From NCBI RefSeq assembly GCF_900100885.1, contig NZ_LT629692.1, positions 2,232,001 through 2,296,000 of the forward strand: a stretch of 64,000 nucleotides of DNA, given 5' to 3'. The stretch comes from Microbacterium pygmaeum. GTDB lineage: Bacteria; Actinomycetota; Actinomycetes; Actinomycetales; Microbacteriaceae. Shown here piece by piece: positions 49,431 through 58,057 of the stretch. A program made the position numbers and the translations under genes. The notes below the pieces were generated by a model. The model did not search any database, was not told where the DNA came from, and worked only from the letters and a program-made list of their open reading frames with translations. The stretch's first letter is position 1. Each line of letters starts with the position of its first letter.

Positions 49431-50942
49431 ATGCCTACTCCCGATCCCCGCACCACGACGGCCTCCGGCGCCGACGTCCGTGTGCGCTTCTGTCCCTCGC
49501 CCACCGGCCTGCCCCACGTCGGCCTCGTGCGCACCGCGCTGTTCAACTGGGCGTACGCACGCCATCACGGGGGGACGCTGGTCTTCCGCATCGAGGACAC
49601 CGATGCCGCCCGCGACAGCGAGGAGAGCTACCTGCAGCTGCTGGACGCCCTGCGGTGGCTGAAGATCGACTGGGACGAGGGCGTCGAGGTCGGCGGACCG
49701 CATGCGCCGTACCGCCAGTCCGAGCGCTTCGACCTCTACCGCGAGGTGCTGGCGAAGCTCATCGATGCGGGCGCCGTCTACGAGAGCTACTCCAACGCCG
49801 AGGAGATCGACGCCCGCAACGACGCCGCCGGCCGTGCGCGACAGCTCGGCTACGACAATTTCGACCGCACCCTCACCGACGAGCAGCGCGCGGCGTTCCG
49901 TGCCGAGGGACGCGAACCCGCATACCGCCTTCGTGTGCCCGACGAAGACCTCACGTATGTCGACCTCGTGCGCGGCGAGGTGACCTTCCCCGCCGGATCC
50001 TTCCCGGATTTCGTGATCTTCCGCGCCGGCGGGATCCCCCTGTACACCTTCGTGAACCCCGTCGATGACGCCCTCATGGGCATCACGCACGTGCTGCGCG
50101 GAGAGGATCTGATGCCCTCCACCGCTCGGCAGCTCTCGCTGTACCGCGCACTGATCGATGCGGGGGTGACGGAGTTCGTGCCCCGTTTCGGTCACATGCC
50201 GCTCGTCCTCGGTGACGGCAACAAGAAGCTCTCCAAGCGGGATCCGCGAGCCGACCTGTTCCTCCAGCGCGAGAAGGGCTTCATCCCCGAGGGGCTCCTG
50301 AACTACCTCTCCCTGCTGGGCTGGTCGCTCAGCTCCGATCGGGACGTCTTCTCGCTCGACGAGATGGTCGCTGCGTTCGACATCGCCGACGTCAACCCGA
50401 ACCCGGCCCGCTTCGATCAGAAGAAGGCCGAGTCGATCAACGGCGACCATATCCGGATGCTGGAGGCCGCTGATTTCGCTGAGCGGATCGTGCCCTACCT
50501 CGCGTCCGCCGGGGTGCTCACCGTCCCGCTCGCCGACGCTGACGCCGATCTCCTCGAGAAGGCGGCGCCGCTCATCCAGGAACGGCTGCCCCTGCTGGGG
50601 GATGCGCCGGGGCTGCTGCGCTTCCTTTTCACCGACGACATCTTCTACGAGGATGACGCCCTCGCCGGGCTGCCGGAGAACACGGGCGTGGTGCTGGCGG
50701 CCTCGGTGGGTGCGCTGGAAGCGATCCCCGAGGGCGCATTCACGGCCGCTGCGATCCAGGAAGCACTCTCGACCGCTCTGATCGAAGGTCTGGCGCTCAA
50801 ACCCCGGGTCGCATACGGGCCGCTGCGGGTCGCCGTCAGCGGACGACGGGTCTCGCCGCCGCTGTTCGAATCGATGGAACTGCTCGGCAAGGCCGAGTCG
50901 ATCCGACGGCTTGCGGCGTTCGACGCCTTCCGAGCGGGGTGA
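49431..50942 (+). CDS. gltX: Glutamyl-tRNA synthetase
   Basis: A 503-residue class I synthetase charging tRNA-Glu (and probably tRNA-Gln in organisms with GatCAB, which is not in this window). The HIGH motif is PHVG within CPSPTGLPHVGLVRTAL (residues about 21-37), and KLSKR is at 266-270. The C-terminal helical anticodon domains (about 330-503) are complete. No glnS-like gene is seen here. It stands 76 bases before tRNA-Gln, an intriguing but perhaps accidental neighbour. Confidence 0.95.
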   Translation: MPTPDPRTTTASGADVRVRFCPSPTGLPHVGLVRTALFNWAYARHHGGTLVFRIEDTDAARDSEESYLQLLDALRWLKIDWDEGVEVGGPHAPYRQSERFDLYREVLAKLIDAGAVYESYSNAEEIDARNDAAGRARQLGYDNFDRTLTDEQRAAFRAEGREPAYRLRVPDEDLTYVDLVRGEVTFPAGSFPDFVIFRAGGIPLYTFVNPVDDALMGITHVLRGEDLMPSTARQLSLYRALIDAGVTEFVPRFGHMPLVLGDGNKKLSKRDPRADLFLQREKGFIPEGLLNYLSLLGWSLSSDRDVFSLDEMVAAFDIADVNPNPARFDQKKAESINGDHIRMLEAADFAERIVPYLASAGVLTVPLADADADLLEKAAPLIQERLPLLGDAPGLLRFLFTDDIFYEDDALAGLPENTGVVLAASVGALEAIPEGAFTAAAIQEALSTALIEGLALKPRVAYGPLRVAVSGRRVSPPLFESMELLGKAESIRRLAAFDAFRAG

Positions 50943-50980
50943 GCCTCGCCGCTCGGTTTGGCGGGGCCGTTCGCGTCGCG

Positions 50981-50986
50981 TAGACT
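50981..50986 (+). promoter_or_regulatory. Putative -10 (TAGACT) of tRNA-Gln
   Basis: TAGACT lies 32 bases before the tRNA 5' end in the gap after gltX; a plausible start for a short precursor. No clear -35. Confidence 0.35.
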
Positions 50987-51018
50987 TGACCCTCGGCACG
51001 GACTTCGGTTCAGCGCCT

Positions 51019-51093
51019 TGGGGTATGGTGTAATTGGCAACACGGAGGTTTCTGGTACCTTTGTTCTTGGTTCGAGTCCAGGTACCCCAGCCA
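51019..51093 (+). tRNA. tRNA-Gln (anticodon CTG)
   Basis: A cloverleaf of 72 bases plus encoded CCA (51091-51093). Acceptor TGGGGTA pairs with TACCCCA, discriminator G; D stem GTGT/ACAC; anticodon stem GAGGT/ACCTT around TTCTGGT gives CTG for CAG codons; T arm has TTCGAGT. The U1-A72 pair is typical of tRNA-Gln. A T-tailed terminator follows 5 bases later. Confidence 0.96.
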
Positions 51094-51098
51094 CGAAG

Positions 51099-51122
51099 AA
51101 CCCCCGCTCAGGCGGGGGTTTT
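51099..51122 (+). terminator. Rho-independent terminator after tRNA-Gln
   Basis: AACCCCCGC (51099-51107), loop TCAG, GCGGGGGTT (51112-51120) and a TTTT run to 51122: a classical intrinsic terminator. Confidence 0.9.
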
Positions 51123-51170
51123 GTGGTTCTGCGGGAAGTCGACCGCGGCCTTCCCCGGCTCCTCCGCGGT

Positions 51171-51176
51171 GATAAT
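51171..51176 (+). promoter_or_regulatory. Putative -10 (GATAAT) of the gene at 51183
   Basis: GATAAT ends 6 bases before ATG 51183, with no ribosome-binding site; leaderless spacing. Confidence 0.45.
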
Positions 51177-51182
51177 GGTGGA

Positions 51183-51935
51183 ATGGATGCCCCGGCTCTG
51201 ACGCCAGAGCGAAGGCGCGAGCTCGACGACCTGCGTGCCCGCGCCTATGGTCCCCGCGCCGACATCCACTCGGACGAACATGCTCTCGCGCGCCTGCATG
51301 AGCTGGAGGATCTCGCACGCACCGACCTGCTTCCCGCCTCGACCTCGCTCGCGCCCGCGCCGAACCCGGGGCTGGATCCCGCCGCTGCTGAGGCGCCGGT
51401 CATCGAGCCCGCTTCCTCCGAGACTCCGCCCGCGCAACCGGATGCGGCGGTGCGATCAGCGCCCGTCAGGCCGTGGTGGCGTCGTATCCCGCTGTGGGCG
51501 GTGGTCGGCGTCGGGGCGATCGTCCTGGCCGTCGCATTCGTCATCGCCACAGTGCTGCCGCCGAACGCCGACGCCTCGCTGCGGGTCGTCGCGAATGTGA
51601 CCGCCGACGATGTGGAGCCTCGCCAGATGCTCGGATGGTTCAACGTCGACATCGACACCGTGCGCCGGCACGAGGAGTTCCACGGTGTGAAGATCTGGTC
51701 CGCCGGCGCCTCCGACGGCTCCCGATGTCTGATGTTCTCCGTGCAGGATTGGGCCGACGGTCGCTGCGTCCCTGTGGGACTGGATCCGGTCGTGGACATG
51801 ATGATCTACCCGGGCATGCCCGGGCTGGACGGCCTGGACCTCCCCGTCGGCAGTGTCGTCCGGCTGGCTCTGCACGGCGATGTGGTCGACGTGAGCATCG
51901 CCGAGGCGCAGAGCGGCACCGCGCGCCGGCATTGA
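51183..51935 (+). CDS. Single-pass membrane protein, unknown function
   Basis: A 250-residue protein. Residues 1-95 are cytosolic: a charged helix (LTPERRRELDDLRARAYG) then an Ala/Pro-rich linker. One helix (about 105-126) leads to an outside domain (about 130-250) with two Cys (GSRCLMFSV, GRCVPVGL) that may pair. The N-terminal part recurs in actinobacterial membrane proteins of unknown role. Converges on the phosphotransferase gene with a 4-base gap. Confidence 0.65.
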   Translation: MDAPALTPERRRELDDLRARAYGPRADIHSDEHALARLHELEDLARTDLLPASTSLAPAPNPGLDPAAAEAPVIEPASSETPPAQPDAAVRSAPVRPWWRRIPLWAVVGVGAIVLAVAFVIATVLPPNADASLRVVANVTADDVEPRQMLGWFNVDIDTVRRHEEFHGVKIWSAGASDGSRCLMFSVQDWADGRCVPVGLDPVVDMMIYPGMPGLDGLDLPVGSVVRLALHGDVVDVSIAEAQSGTARRH

Positions 51936-51939
51936 GCGC

Positions 51940-52848
51940 TCAGTTGAGCAATTCCTGCAGCGCGTCCGATCCGAGTCGCGCGTAATCGGGATTGTCATCG
52001 CTCTGGTCGAGGAGGATCGCCGCGGTCGCCGCCGCCCACCCGCGAGCGCGCACCCAGGTGGCGCCGTCATACCGCGACCCGGTCGCCGTGATGAATGCCC
52101 GACGACCCGGGGCGTCGAATGCGAGCCAGGCGACCGCGAGATCGTACGCCGGGTCGCCGCCGGTGACGTCACCGAAGTCGATGATCGCCACCAGTTCCCC
52201 TCCCGCGACCACGAGGTTGCCGGGATGCAGGTCACCGTGGACCCAGACGGGCCCTCGTCGCCAGGGTTCCACCTCGAGCGCAGCCCGCCAGGCTGCGTGC
52301 GCCCGGCTCAGCGCGTCGGGATCAGCCCGACCACGCAGGGACTCGAAACGGACCGCCACGGCATCGGCCCGCTGTCGCAGCGGAACGCCCCGCACCGGAT
52401 TGACCGGATGATCATCGGGGGCCGGCATGTGCAGCGCGCCCAGCGCGTCGGCCAGTCGTCTCGCCCAGCCACGTCGCTCACGCAGTGGCACGCTCAACCC
52501 CGTGCTGCCTTCGAACCACGGAACCACCGACCACGACCACGGATAGCCGTGTCCCGGCCGTCCGGCCAGCACCGGCGCGGGGATCCCGACGCCGGTCGCC
52601 TCAATGCGCGCCGCGATGTCGCCGAGCACTGCCTGTTCGTGCCGGACCAGCGGTGCGGCCAGTTCACGACGGGGGAGTCGCACCGCCCACCGATCACCCA
52701 ACCGCCACACCGAGCAGTCCCAGCCGTCCTCGGCGTGCGTGAGCGTCGCGGTCCCCGCCTCGGGCACGACGGCGCGCGCCTGCTCGATCAGCAGGGCTCG
52801 CACCAGTGCTTCGTCGATCGACCGCTCGGCCGCGGGCTTGTCCGCCAT
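51940..52848 (-). CDS. Aminoglycoside phosphotransferase (APH) family protein
   Basis: A 302-residue kinase-fold protein. The ATP lobe contains DGWDCSVWRLGDRWAVRLPRR; the catalytic loop is VWVHGDLHPGNLVV (Brenner motif, catalytic Asp) and the Mg motif is IIDFGDVTGGDPAYDLAVAW. This branch includes macrolide 2'-phosphotransferase-like and hydroxyurea-type kinases, and many members with no resistance role. ATG 52848 is preceded by TATCCT at 6 bases. Divergent from fruR. Confidence 0.85.
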   Translation of the reverse strand: MADKPAAERSIDEALVRALLIEQARAVVPEAGTATLTHAEDGWDCSVWRLGDRWAVRLPRRELAAPLVRHEQAVLGDIAARIEATGVGIPAPVLAGRPGHGYPWSWSVVPWFEGSTGLSVPLRERRGWARRLADALGALHMPAPDDHPVNPVRGVPLRQRADAVAVRFESLRGRADPDALSRAHAAWRAALEVEPWRRGPVWVHGDLHPGNLVVAGGELVAIIDFGDVTGGDPAYDLAVAWLAFDAPGRRAFITATGSRYDGATWVRARGWAAATAAILLDQSDDNPDYARLGSDALQELLN

Positions 52849-52854
52849 GCCCCG

Positions 52855-52860
52855 AGGATA
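52855..52860 (-). promoter_or_regulatory. Putative -10 (TATCCT) of the phosphotransferase gene
   Basis: On the minus strand TATCCT, 6 bases, then ATG 52848; leaderless spacing. Confidence 0.5.
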
Positions 52861-52899
52861 GCCACCCGCAAGACGAAAATGCGGATGGCAGTTGTGTTT

Positions 52900-52919
52900 G
52901 TGTTGTTCTGTGTTGTACT
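52900..52919 (+). promoter_or_regulatory. T/G-rich direct repeats before fruR, putative DeoR-type operator
   Basis: GTGTTGTTCT (52900-52909) is followed directly by GTGTTGTACT (52910-52919), with a similar TTGTGTTTG at 52892-52900. This purine/pyrimidine-skewed, AT-richer stretch lies 26 bases before fruR. DeoR-type sugar regulators of Actinobacteria (SugR, FruR) bind TGTTTG-like direct repeats, so it is the likely operator of the fru operon. Confidence 0.5.
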
Positions 52920-52945
52920 CTGTGGGAAATTCACGGAGGAATCGC

Positions 52946-53731
52946 ATGTACGCAATGGAGCGCCAGGATCTGATCGAGCGCATGCTGCTCGATGACGGCC
53001 GCGTCAGCGTGGTCGCCCTCGCACGACGTTTCGACGTGACGACCGAGACCGTTCGCCGCGATCTCGCGCAGCTGGAGATCGCCGGGGCACTGCACCGCGT
53101 GCACGGAGGCGCAGTGCTGCGGGAGCGCCAGAGCACCACCGAGCCGACGCTCGCGGAGCGTGCGCATCGTCGCAGCGGCGCCAAAGCGGCCATCGGCCGG
53201 CGGGCGCTCGAACTGCTCGGCGACCGGTTCCGCGGCTCGCTCTTCCTGGACGCCGGAACGACCACGTCCGCGATCGGCGCGCAACTCGGAGACCACCTGG
53301 CCGCCACCGGCGGTCAGGCCGAGGTCGTCACCCACGCCATGACCCTCGCACACGCCCTCGCCGACGTGCGCGACGCCGAACTGACCGTCATCGGCGGACG
53401 CGTGCGCGGGACGACCGCTGCTGCGGTCGGCGCCGATACGGTGCGCTCCATCCAACGGCTGCGGCCGGACATCGCCTTCCTCGGCACCAACGGCATCTCG
53501 GCCACGTTCGGGCTGAGCACGCCCGACCCCGACGAGGCCGCAGTGAAGTCCGCCATCGTCCAGTCGGCACGGCGGGTCGTCGTCGTCGCCGATGCAGAGA
53601 AGCTCGGTCGAGAGCTTCTGGTCAGCTTCGCGTCGCTGGCGGAGATCGACGTGCTGGTGACGGATGCCGCGCCGGATGCCGAGCTGACCGATGCACTCGC
53701 CGCCGTCGATGTGGAGGTGCTTCTCCCATGA
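52946..53731 (+). CDS. fruR: DeoR family transcriptional regulator of the fructose operon
   Basis: A 261-residue regulator. The DeoR HTH is at residues about 4-60 (RQDLIERMLLDDGRVSVV, LARRFDVTTETVRRDLAQLE, HRVHGGAV); the C-terminal DeoRC sugar-phosphate domain includes LFLDAGTTTSAIG and RPDIAFLGTNGIS, the ribose-isomerase-like phosphate site. ATG 52946 follows CGGAGGA. It overlaps fruK by 4 bases. Fructose-1-phosphate or fructose-1,6-bisphosphate is the expected inducer by analogy. Confidence 0.85.
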   Translation: MYAMERQDLIERMLLDDGRVSVVALARRFDVTTETVRRDLAQLEIAGALHRVHGGAVLRERQSTTEPTLAERAHRRSGAKAAIGRRALELLGDRFRGSLFLDAGTTTSAIGAQLGDHLAATGGQAEVVTHAMTLAHALADVRDAELTVIGGRVRGTTAAAVGADTVRSIQRLRPDIAFLGTNGISATFGLSTPDPDEAAVKSAIVQSARRVVVVADAEKLGRELLVSFASLAEIDVLVTDAAPDAELTDALAAVDVEVLLP

Positions 53732-54726
53732 GCACGACCAACGTGGGATCGGGATCACAGCCCCGGATCGTCACCCTCACGGCCAACCCGTCGCTGGATC
53801 GCACCATCGCTCTGACGGATGCCCTGCGACCCGGGGAGGTTCAGCTCGCGGCATCCGCTCGTGAAGACGCCGGTGGAAAAGGGATCAACGTCTCGCGCGC
53901 CGTCGCCGCGGCAGGCGTCTCGACGGTGGCGGTCCTGCCACTCGCCGCTGACGATCCCTTCGCCACGGCGCTCGGTGCAGCGAAGGTGCCCGCGCTGCCC
54001 GTTCCGATCGACGGTCACAGCAGGGCCAACCTCACGATCACCGACCCCGCTGGAGTGACCACCAAGCTGAACCTGCCGGGTGCAGCGTTGACGCCGGCTG
54101 GTGTCGAGGATCTGATCGCCGCCGTGGTCGCCGCCTCGGAGGGAGCGGACTGGCTGGTCCTGGCCGGGTCCCTACCTCCGGGCGCGGAGGATTCGCTGTA
54201 CGTCGAGATCATCCGCGCGGTACGCGCTCGCTGGGGGATCGGGTCGCCTCGCGTTGCGGTGGACACATCGGGCGCCGCGCTGCGCGCGGTGGTCTACGAC
54301 GCGTCGCCCGACCTGATCAAGCCCAATGACGAGGAACTCGCCGAGCTCGCCGGCATCGAGCTCGAGGCCGGCGGCATCCTCGCCGACGCGGTGCTTCCCG
54401 TCGCTCAGGCGCTCGTCCCCGCCCGCGTCGCGGCTGCGCTGGTCACGCTCGGCGCCGACGGCGCGGTCCTGGTGACCTCGGAGGGCGCCTGGGTCGCCGT
54501 CCCACCGCGGATCCGCGTCGTGAGCACGGTCGGCGCCGGTGACAGCTCGCTGGCCGGCTACCTGCTCGGCGACGTCAGCGGCGCCGGACCCGCCGAGGCG
54601 CTGCGGCGGTCCGTGCAGTACGGCGCCGCCGCGGCATCCCTTCCCGGCACGCAAGCCCCCACACCTGATGATCTGCCGTCCGGCGAGGTCATCGTTCGTC
54701 CCCTCGGGCTCGGAGCGCGAACGTAG
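53728..54726 (+). CDS. fruK: 1-phosphofructokinase
   Basis: A 332-residue PfkB-family kinase that makes fructose-1,6-bisphosphate from the fructose-1-phosphate delivered by the PTS. The N-terminal signature is TLTANPSLDRTIAL; REDAGGKGINVSRAVAAAG is PfkB motif 1 and VSTVGAGDSSLAGYLLG is PfkB motif 2 with the catalytic Asp. LIKPNDEELAEL is present. Lies between fruR and fruA, coupled to fruR by ATGA overlap. Confidence 0.92.
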   Translation: MSTTNVGSGSQPRIVTLTANPSLDRTIALTDALRPGEVQLAASAREDAGGKGINVSRAVAAAGVSTVAVLPLAADDPFATALGAAKVPALPVPIDGHSRANLTITDPAGVTTKLNLPGAALTPAGVEDLIAAVVAASEGADWLVLAGSLPPGAEDSLYVEIIRAVRARWGIGSPRVAVDTSGAALRAVVYDASPDLIKPNDEELAELAGIELEAGGILADAVLPVAQALVPARVAAALVTLGADGAVLVTSEGAWVAVPPRIRVVSTVGAGDSSLAGYLLGDVSGAGPAEALRRSVQYGAAAASLPGTQAPTPDDLPSGEVIVRPLGLGART

Positions 54727-54786
54727 CCGACCGGCTCCGAGCGCCCCTGGCCACCCCCTTCACCACACAGACCACAGGAGGTCACC

Positions 54787-56889
54787 GTGTCACAGTCCAT
54801 CACCCCCGAGCTCGTCAGTCTCGACGAACCGCTCGGGGCCGACAAGGCGGCCGTGATCCGCGCCCTCGCGGCGCGGGTCGCGGCGCAGGGACGCGCCACC
54901 GATCCCGAGGCCCTCTTCCAGGACGCCTGGGCGCGCGAGCAGAAGGACGAGACCGGCCTGCCGGGCGGCATCGCCATCCCGCACGCGAAGAGCGCCGCGG
55001 TCACCCAGCCGTCACTGGCGTTCGCACGGCTGGCGCCGGGCGTGGACTTCGGGGCGCCGGACGGTCCGGCCGATCTCGTGTTCCTGATCGCTGCGCCGGA
55101 CGGCGCCGCAGAAGCGCACCTCGCGGTGCTCTCCAAACTCGCCCGGAGCCTGATGCAGGACGACTTCACCGCCGGCCTGCGCGCGGCCTCCACCGCCGAC
55201 GAGGTCGTCGCCATCGTGCGCGACGCGATCGGCGAGGGCGAGGCCGCACCGGCTGCGTCCGTTCCGGCGCCCGCGACCGCGGCTGCTGCTCCGGCCGCAT
55301 CTCCCGTCGACGCGGGTCTGCGCATCGACGGGCGTCCCGCTCGCATCGTCGCAGTGACCGCCTGCGCCACCGGCATCGCGCACACGTTCATGGCCGCCGA
55401 CGCGCTCACCGCCGCCGGCAAGAAGGACGGAGTGGACCTGGTCGTCGAACCGCAGGGCTCCAGCGGCTATCAGGCGCTGCCCCAGGAGGTCATCGACAAC
55501 GCCGACGCCGTCATCTTCGCGACCGACGTGGACGTGCGCGAACAGCAGCGCTTCGCGGGGAAGCCGGTGGTCCGCTCGGGCGTCAAGCGCGGCATCGAGC
55601 AGCCCTCCCAGATGATCGGGGAGGCGGTGGCCGCAGCGAAGAACCCCAACGCGGCACGCGTGAGCGGCACCGCGGGCGCCGCCGCAGCGGCCTCGACGGC
55701 GCACATCTCGTTCGGTGCGCGCATCCAGCGCATCCTGCTCACCGGTGTCAGCTACATGATCCCGTTCGTTGCGGGCGGCGGTCTGCTCATCGCACTCGGC
55801 TTCCTCCTGGGCGGCTACGAGGTGACCACCAACGCGTCGACGATCATCACGCAGAACTCGCTCTGGGACCTCCCGACCACCGATATCACGTCCGACTTCG
55901 GACCGCTCGGCCAGTATCTCGGCTCGGTGTTCTTCATGATCGGCGCGACCTCGATGGGCTTCCTGGTCTCGGCTCTGGCGGGGTACATCTCCTTCGCGAT
56001 CGCCGACCGACCTGGCATCGCTCCCGGATTCGTCGCCGGTGCGGTCGCCGTGCTCATGAACGCGGGCTTCATCGGCGGGATCGTCGGCGGTCTGCTCGCC
56101 GGCGTGGTCGCGTGGTGGCTCGGACGCCTTCCCGCGCCGCGCTGGCTACGGGGCCTCATGCCGGTCGTGATCATTCCGCTCGTCGGATCCATCGTCGCCT
56201 CCGGCCTGCTCGTCCTGTTCCTCGGTCGTCCGATCGCCACCCTCATGCAGTGGCTGACCGACTGGCTGACGAGCCTCACCGAGTCCGGCGGCGCCGCCAT
56301 CGGTCTGGGCATCATCCTCGGTCTGATGATGTGCTTCGATCTGGGTGGCCCCGTCAACAAGGTCGCGTACTCGTTCGCCGTTGCCGGCCTGGCTGCCGGC
56401 TCCGCCGACAACCCCGCCCCGTTGCTGATCATGGGTGCCGTGATGTGCGCCGGAATGGTTCCGCCGCTGGCCATGGCGCTGGCCTCGACGATCCTCGCCC
56501 GAAAGCTGTTCACGCCGGAGGAGCGCGAGAACGGCAAAGCGGCCTGGCTGCTGGGCGCGTCGTTCATCTCAGAAGGTGCGATCCCGTTCGCCGCGGCCGA
56601 TCCGCTCCGCGTGATCCCGGCCTCCATGGTCGGCGGCGCCGTGACCGGTGCGCTGTGCTTCGTGTTCAACGTGCAGTCCTACGCGCCGCACGGTGGCATC
56701 TTCGTGCTCTTCGCGATCCAGCCCATCTGGGGCTTCCTCGTGGCGCTGATCGCGGGCGTGCTGGTGTCGGCATTCCTGGTGGTCGGGTTCAAGCGCTTCA
56801 TCGCGCCGAAGGAACTGGCCGAGGCCGAGACCCCGTTCGAGGCTCCAGCCACCGCCAGCTCGGGAACGGCCGCACCCGCGATCGCCTGA
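54787..56889 (+). CDS. fruA: PTS fructose transporter subunit EIIABC
   Basis: A 700-residue fused phosphotransferase. EIIA occupies residues about 1-150 with phospho-His66 in GIAIPHAKS; an Ala/Pro linker follows. EIIB occupies about 183-285 with phospho-Cys193 in VTACATGIAHTFMA. EIIC (about 310-690) is a multi-helix membrane domain with GGPVNKVAYSFAVAG and EGAIPFAAADPLRV. A GTG start follows CAGGAGGT. It takes up fructose as fructose-1-phosphate, the substrate of FruK. Confidence 0.95.
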   Translation: MSQSITPELVSLDEPLGADKAAVIRALAARVAAQGRATDPEALFQDAWAREQKDETGLPGGIAIPHAKSAAVTQPSLAFARLAPGVDFGAPDGPADLVFLIAAPDGAAEAHLAVLSKLARSLMQDDFTAGLRAASTADEVVAIVRDAIGEGEAAPAASVPAPATAAAAPAASPVDAGLRIDGRPARIVAVTACATGIAHTFMAADALTAAGKKDGVDLVVEPQGSSGYQALPQEVIDNADAVIFATDVDVREQQRFAGKPVVRSGVKRGIEQPSQMIGEAVAAAKNPNAARVSGTAGAAAAASTAHISFGARIQRILLTGVSYMIPFVAGGGLLIALGFLLGGYEVTTNASTIITQNSLWDLPTTDITSDFGPLGQYLGSVFFMIGATSMGFLVSALAGYISFAIADRPGIAPGFVAGAVAVLMNAGFIGGIVGGLLAGVVAWWLGRLPAPRWLRGLMPVVIIPLVGSIVASGLLVLFLGRPIATLMQWLTDWLTSLTESGGAAIGLGIILGLMMCFDLGGPVNKVAYSFAVAGLAAGSADNPAPLLIMGAVMCAGMVPPLAMALASTILARKLFTPEERENGKAAWLLGASFISEGAIPFAAADPLRVIPASMVGGAVTGALCFVFNVQSYAPHGGIFVLFAIQPIWGFLVALIAGVLVSAFLVVGFKRFIAPKELAEAETPFEAPATASSGTAAPAIA

Positions 56890-56954
56890 GCCCTGGCATC
56901 CGCATGCCAACTGCGGAATGCTGGAGTCAGTCGTCTTCGATGAAAGGAACACCC

Positions 56955-57224
56955 ATGGCAGAACGTCAGGCAACCATCGCGAGCAGCTCCGGGCTGCATG
57001 CGCGGCCCGCGAAGCTCTTCGTGCAGGCGGTGCAGGAGACCAAGGTGCCGGTCACGATCGCCGTCGAGGGCGGGAAGGATCTGAACGCCGGCAGCATCCT
57101 GTCGCTGATGGGCCTCGGCGCCTCCCACGGCACCGTCGTCACGCTCAAGGCGGAGGGCGATGGAGCCGATGCGGCCCTGGACTCGCTCGTGGCACTTCTG
57201 GAGACCGACCTCGACGCCGAGTAG
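56955..57224 (+). CDS. ptsH: Phosphocarrier protein HPr
   Basis: An 89-residue HPr. Phospho-His15 is in SSGLHARPAK; the regulatory-serine region reads LNAGSILSLMGLG. GAAAGGAAC lies upstream. Being the last gene of the fructose operon, it suggests HPr is supplied together with FruA. Enzyme I (ptsI) is not in the window. Confidence 0.94.
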   Translation: MAERQATIASSSGLHARPAKLFVQAVQETKVPVTIAVEGGKDLNAGSILSLMGLGASHGTVVTLKAEGDGADAALDSLVALLETDLDAE

Positions 57225-57236
57225 TCGCCACGACGG

Positions 57237-57284
57237 ACGACGACGGATGCCGCGGACCTGTCGGTCCGCGGCATCCGTCGTCGT
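57237..57284. terminator. 22-bp perfect hairpin between ptsH and the ABC permease gene
   Basis: Bases 57237-57258 pair without mismatch with 57263-57284 over a TGTC loop; the core is GGATGCCGCGGACC. It sits between two convergent genes and can serve both strands. There is no strong T-run. The same GGATGCCG core recurs in the hairpin at 59686-59724. Confidence 0.75.
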
Positions 57285-57295
57285 GGGGAAGCGGC

Positions 57296-58057
57296 TCAGC
57301 TGATCTTCCGCCGGTAGATCGCCATCGCACCCAGGTAGGCGACGATCAGGATGCCGAGCATCCAGGCCAGCGCGATCCAGATCTCCGCGCCGACCGGCTG
57401 CTGGGCGAACAGCGCGCGGATCGTGTTGACGATCGGGGTGACCGGCTGGTTCTCGGCGAACCAGGCGACCGGCGCCGGCATCGTGTCGGTCGGGACGAAC
57501 GCTGAGCTGACGAACGGAAGGAAGATGAGCGGGTACGAGAACGCGCTCGCTCCGTCGACCGTCTTCGCCGACAGCCCCGCGATCACCGCGACCCAGGTCA
57601 GGGCGAGGATGAACAGGATCAGGATGCCGGCGACCGCCAGCCACGCCAGCACTCCTGCGCCCGTGCGGAATCCCATCAGCAGCGCCACGCCGATCACGAT
57701 CACGAGCGAGGCGACGTTGGCCACGAGTGAGGTGAGCACGTGGGCCCACAGCGAGCTCGATCGCCCGATCGGCATCGACTGGAACCGCTCGAAGATTCCG
57801 CTCTGCAGGTCCAGAAAGAGGCGATACGACGTGTAGGCGATGCCGGACGCGATGGTGATCAGCAGGATGCCCGGCAGCATGTAGTCGATGTACGACGACG
57901 AGCCGGTGTCGATCGCACCGCCCAGCACGTAGACGAACAGCAGCATCAGTGCGATCGGGGTGACCGCCGTCGTGATGATGGTGTCGGGGCTGCGCAGGAT
58001 GTGGCGCAGCGACCTGCCGGTCAGCACGGCCGTGTCGCCGACGAAATGCGTGGTCAT
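57296..58057 (-). CDS. ABC exporter permease (ABC-2 type)
   Basis: A 253-residue permease with six hydrophobic helices (about 25-45, 58-80, 105-130, 135-160, 168-185, 225-245). SGIFERFQSMPIGRSSSLWAHVLTSL is the typical ABC-2 coupling segment of DrrB-like exporters. The start is ATG 58057, overlapping the ATPase gene by 4 bases. Likely exports a hydrophobic drug or lipid. Confidence 0.88.
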   Translation of the reverse strand: MTTHFVGDTAVLTGRSLRHILRSPDTIITTAVTPIALMLLFVYVLGGAIDTGSSSYIDYMLPGILLITIASGIAYTSYRLFLDLQSGIFERFQSMPIGRSSSLWAHVLTSLVANVASLVIVIGVALLMGFRTGAGVLAWLAVAGILILFILALTWVAVIAGLSAKTVDGASAFSYPLIFLPFVSSAFVPTDTMPAPVAWFAENQPVTPIVNTIRALFAQQPVGAEIWIALAWMLGILIVAYLGAMAIYRRKIS

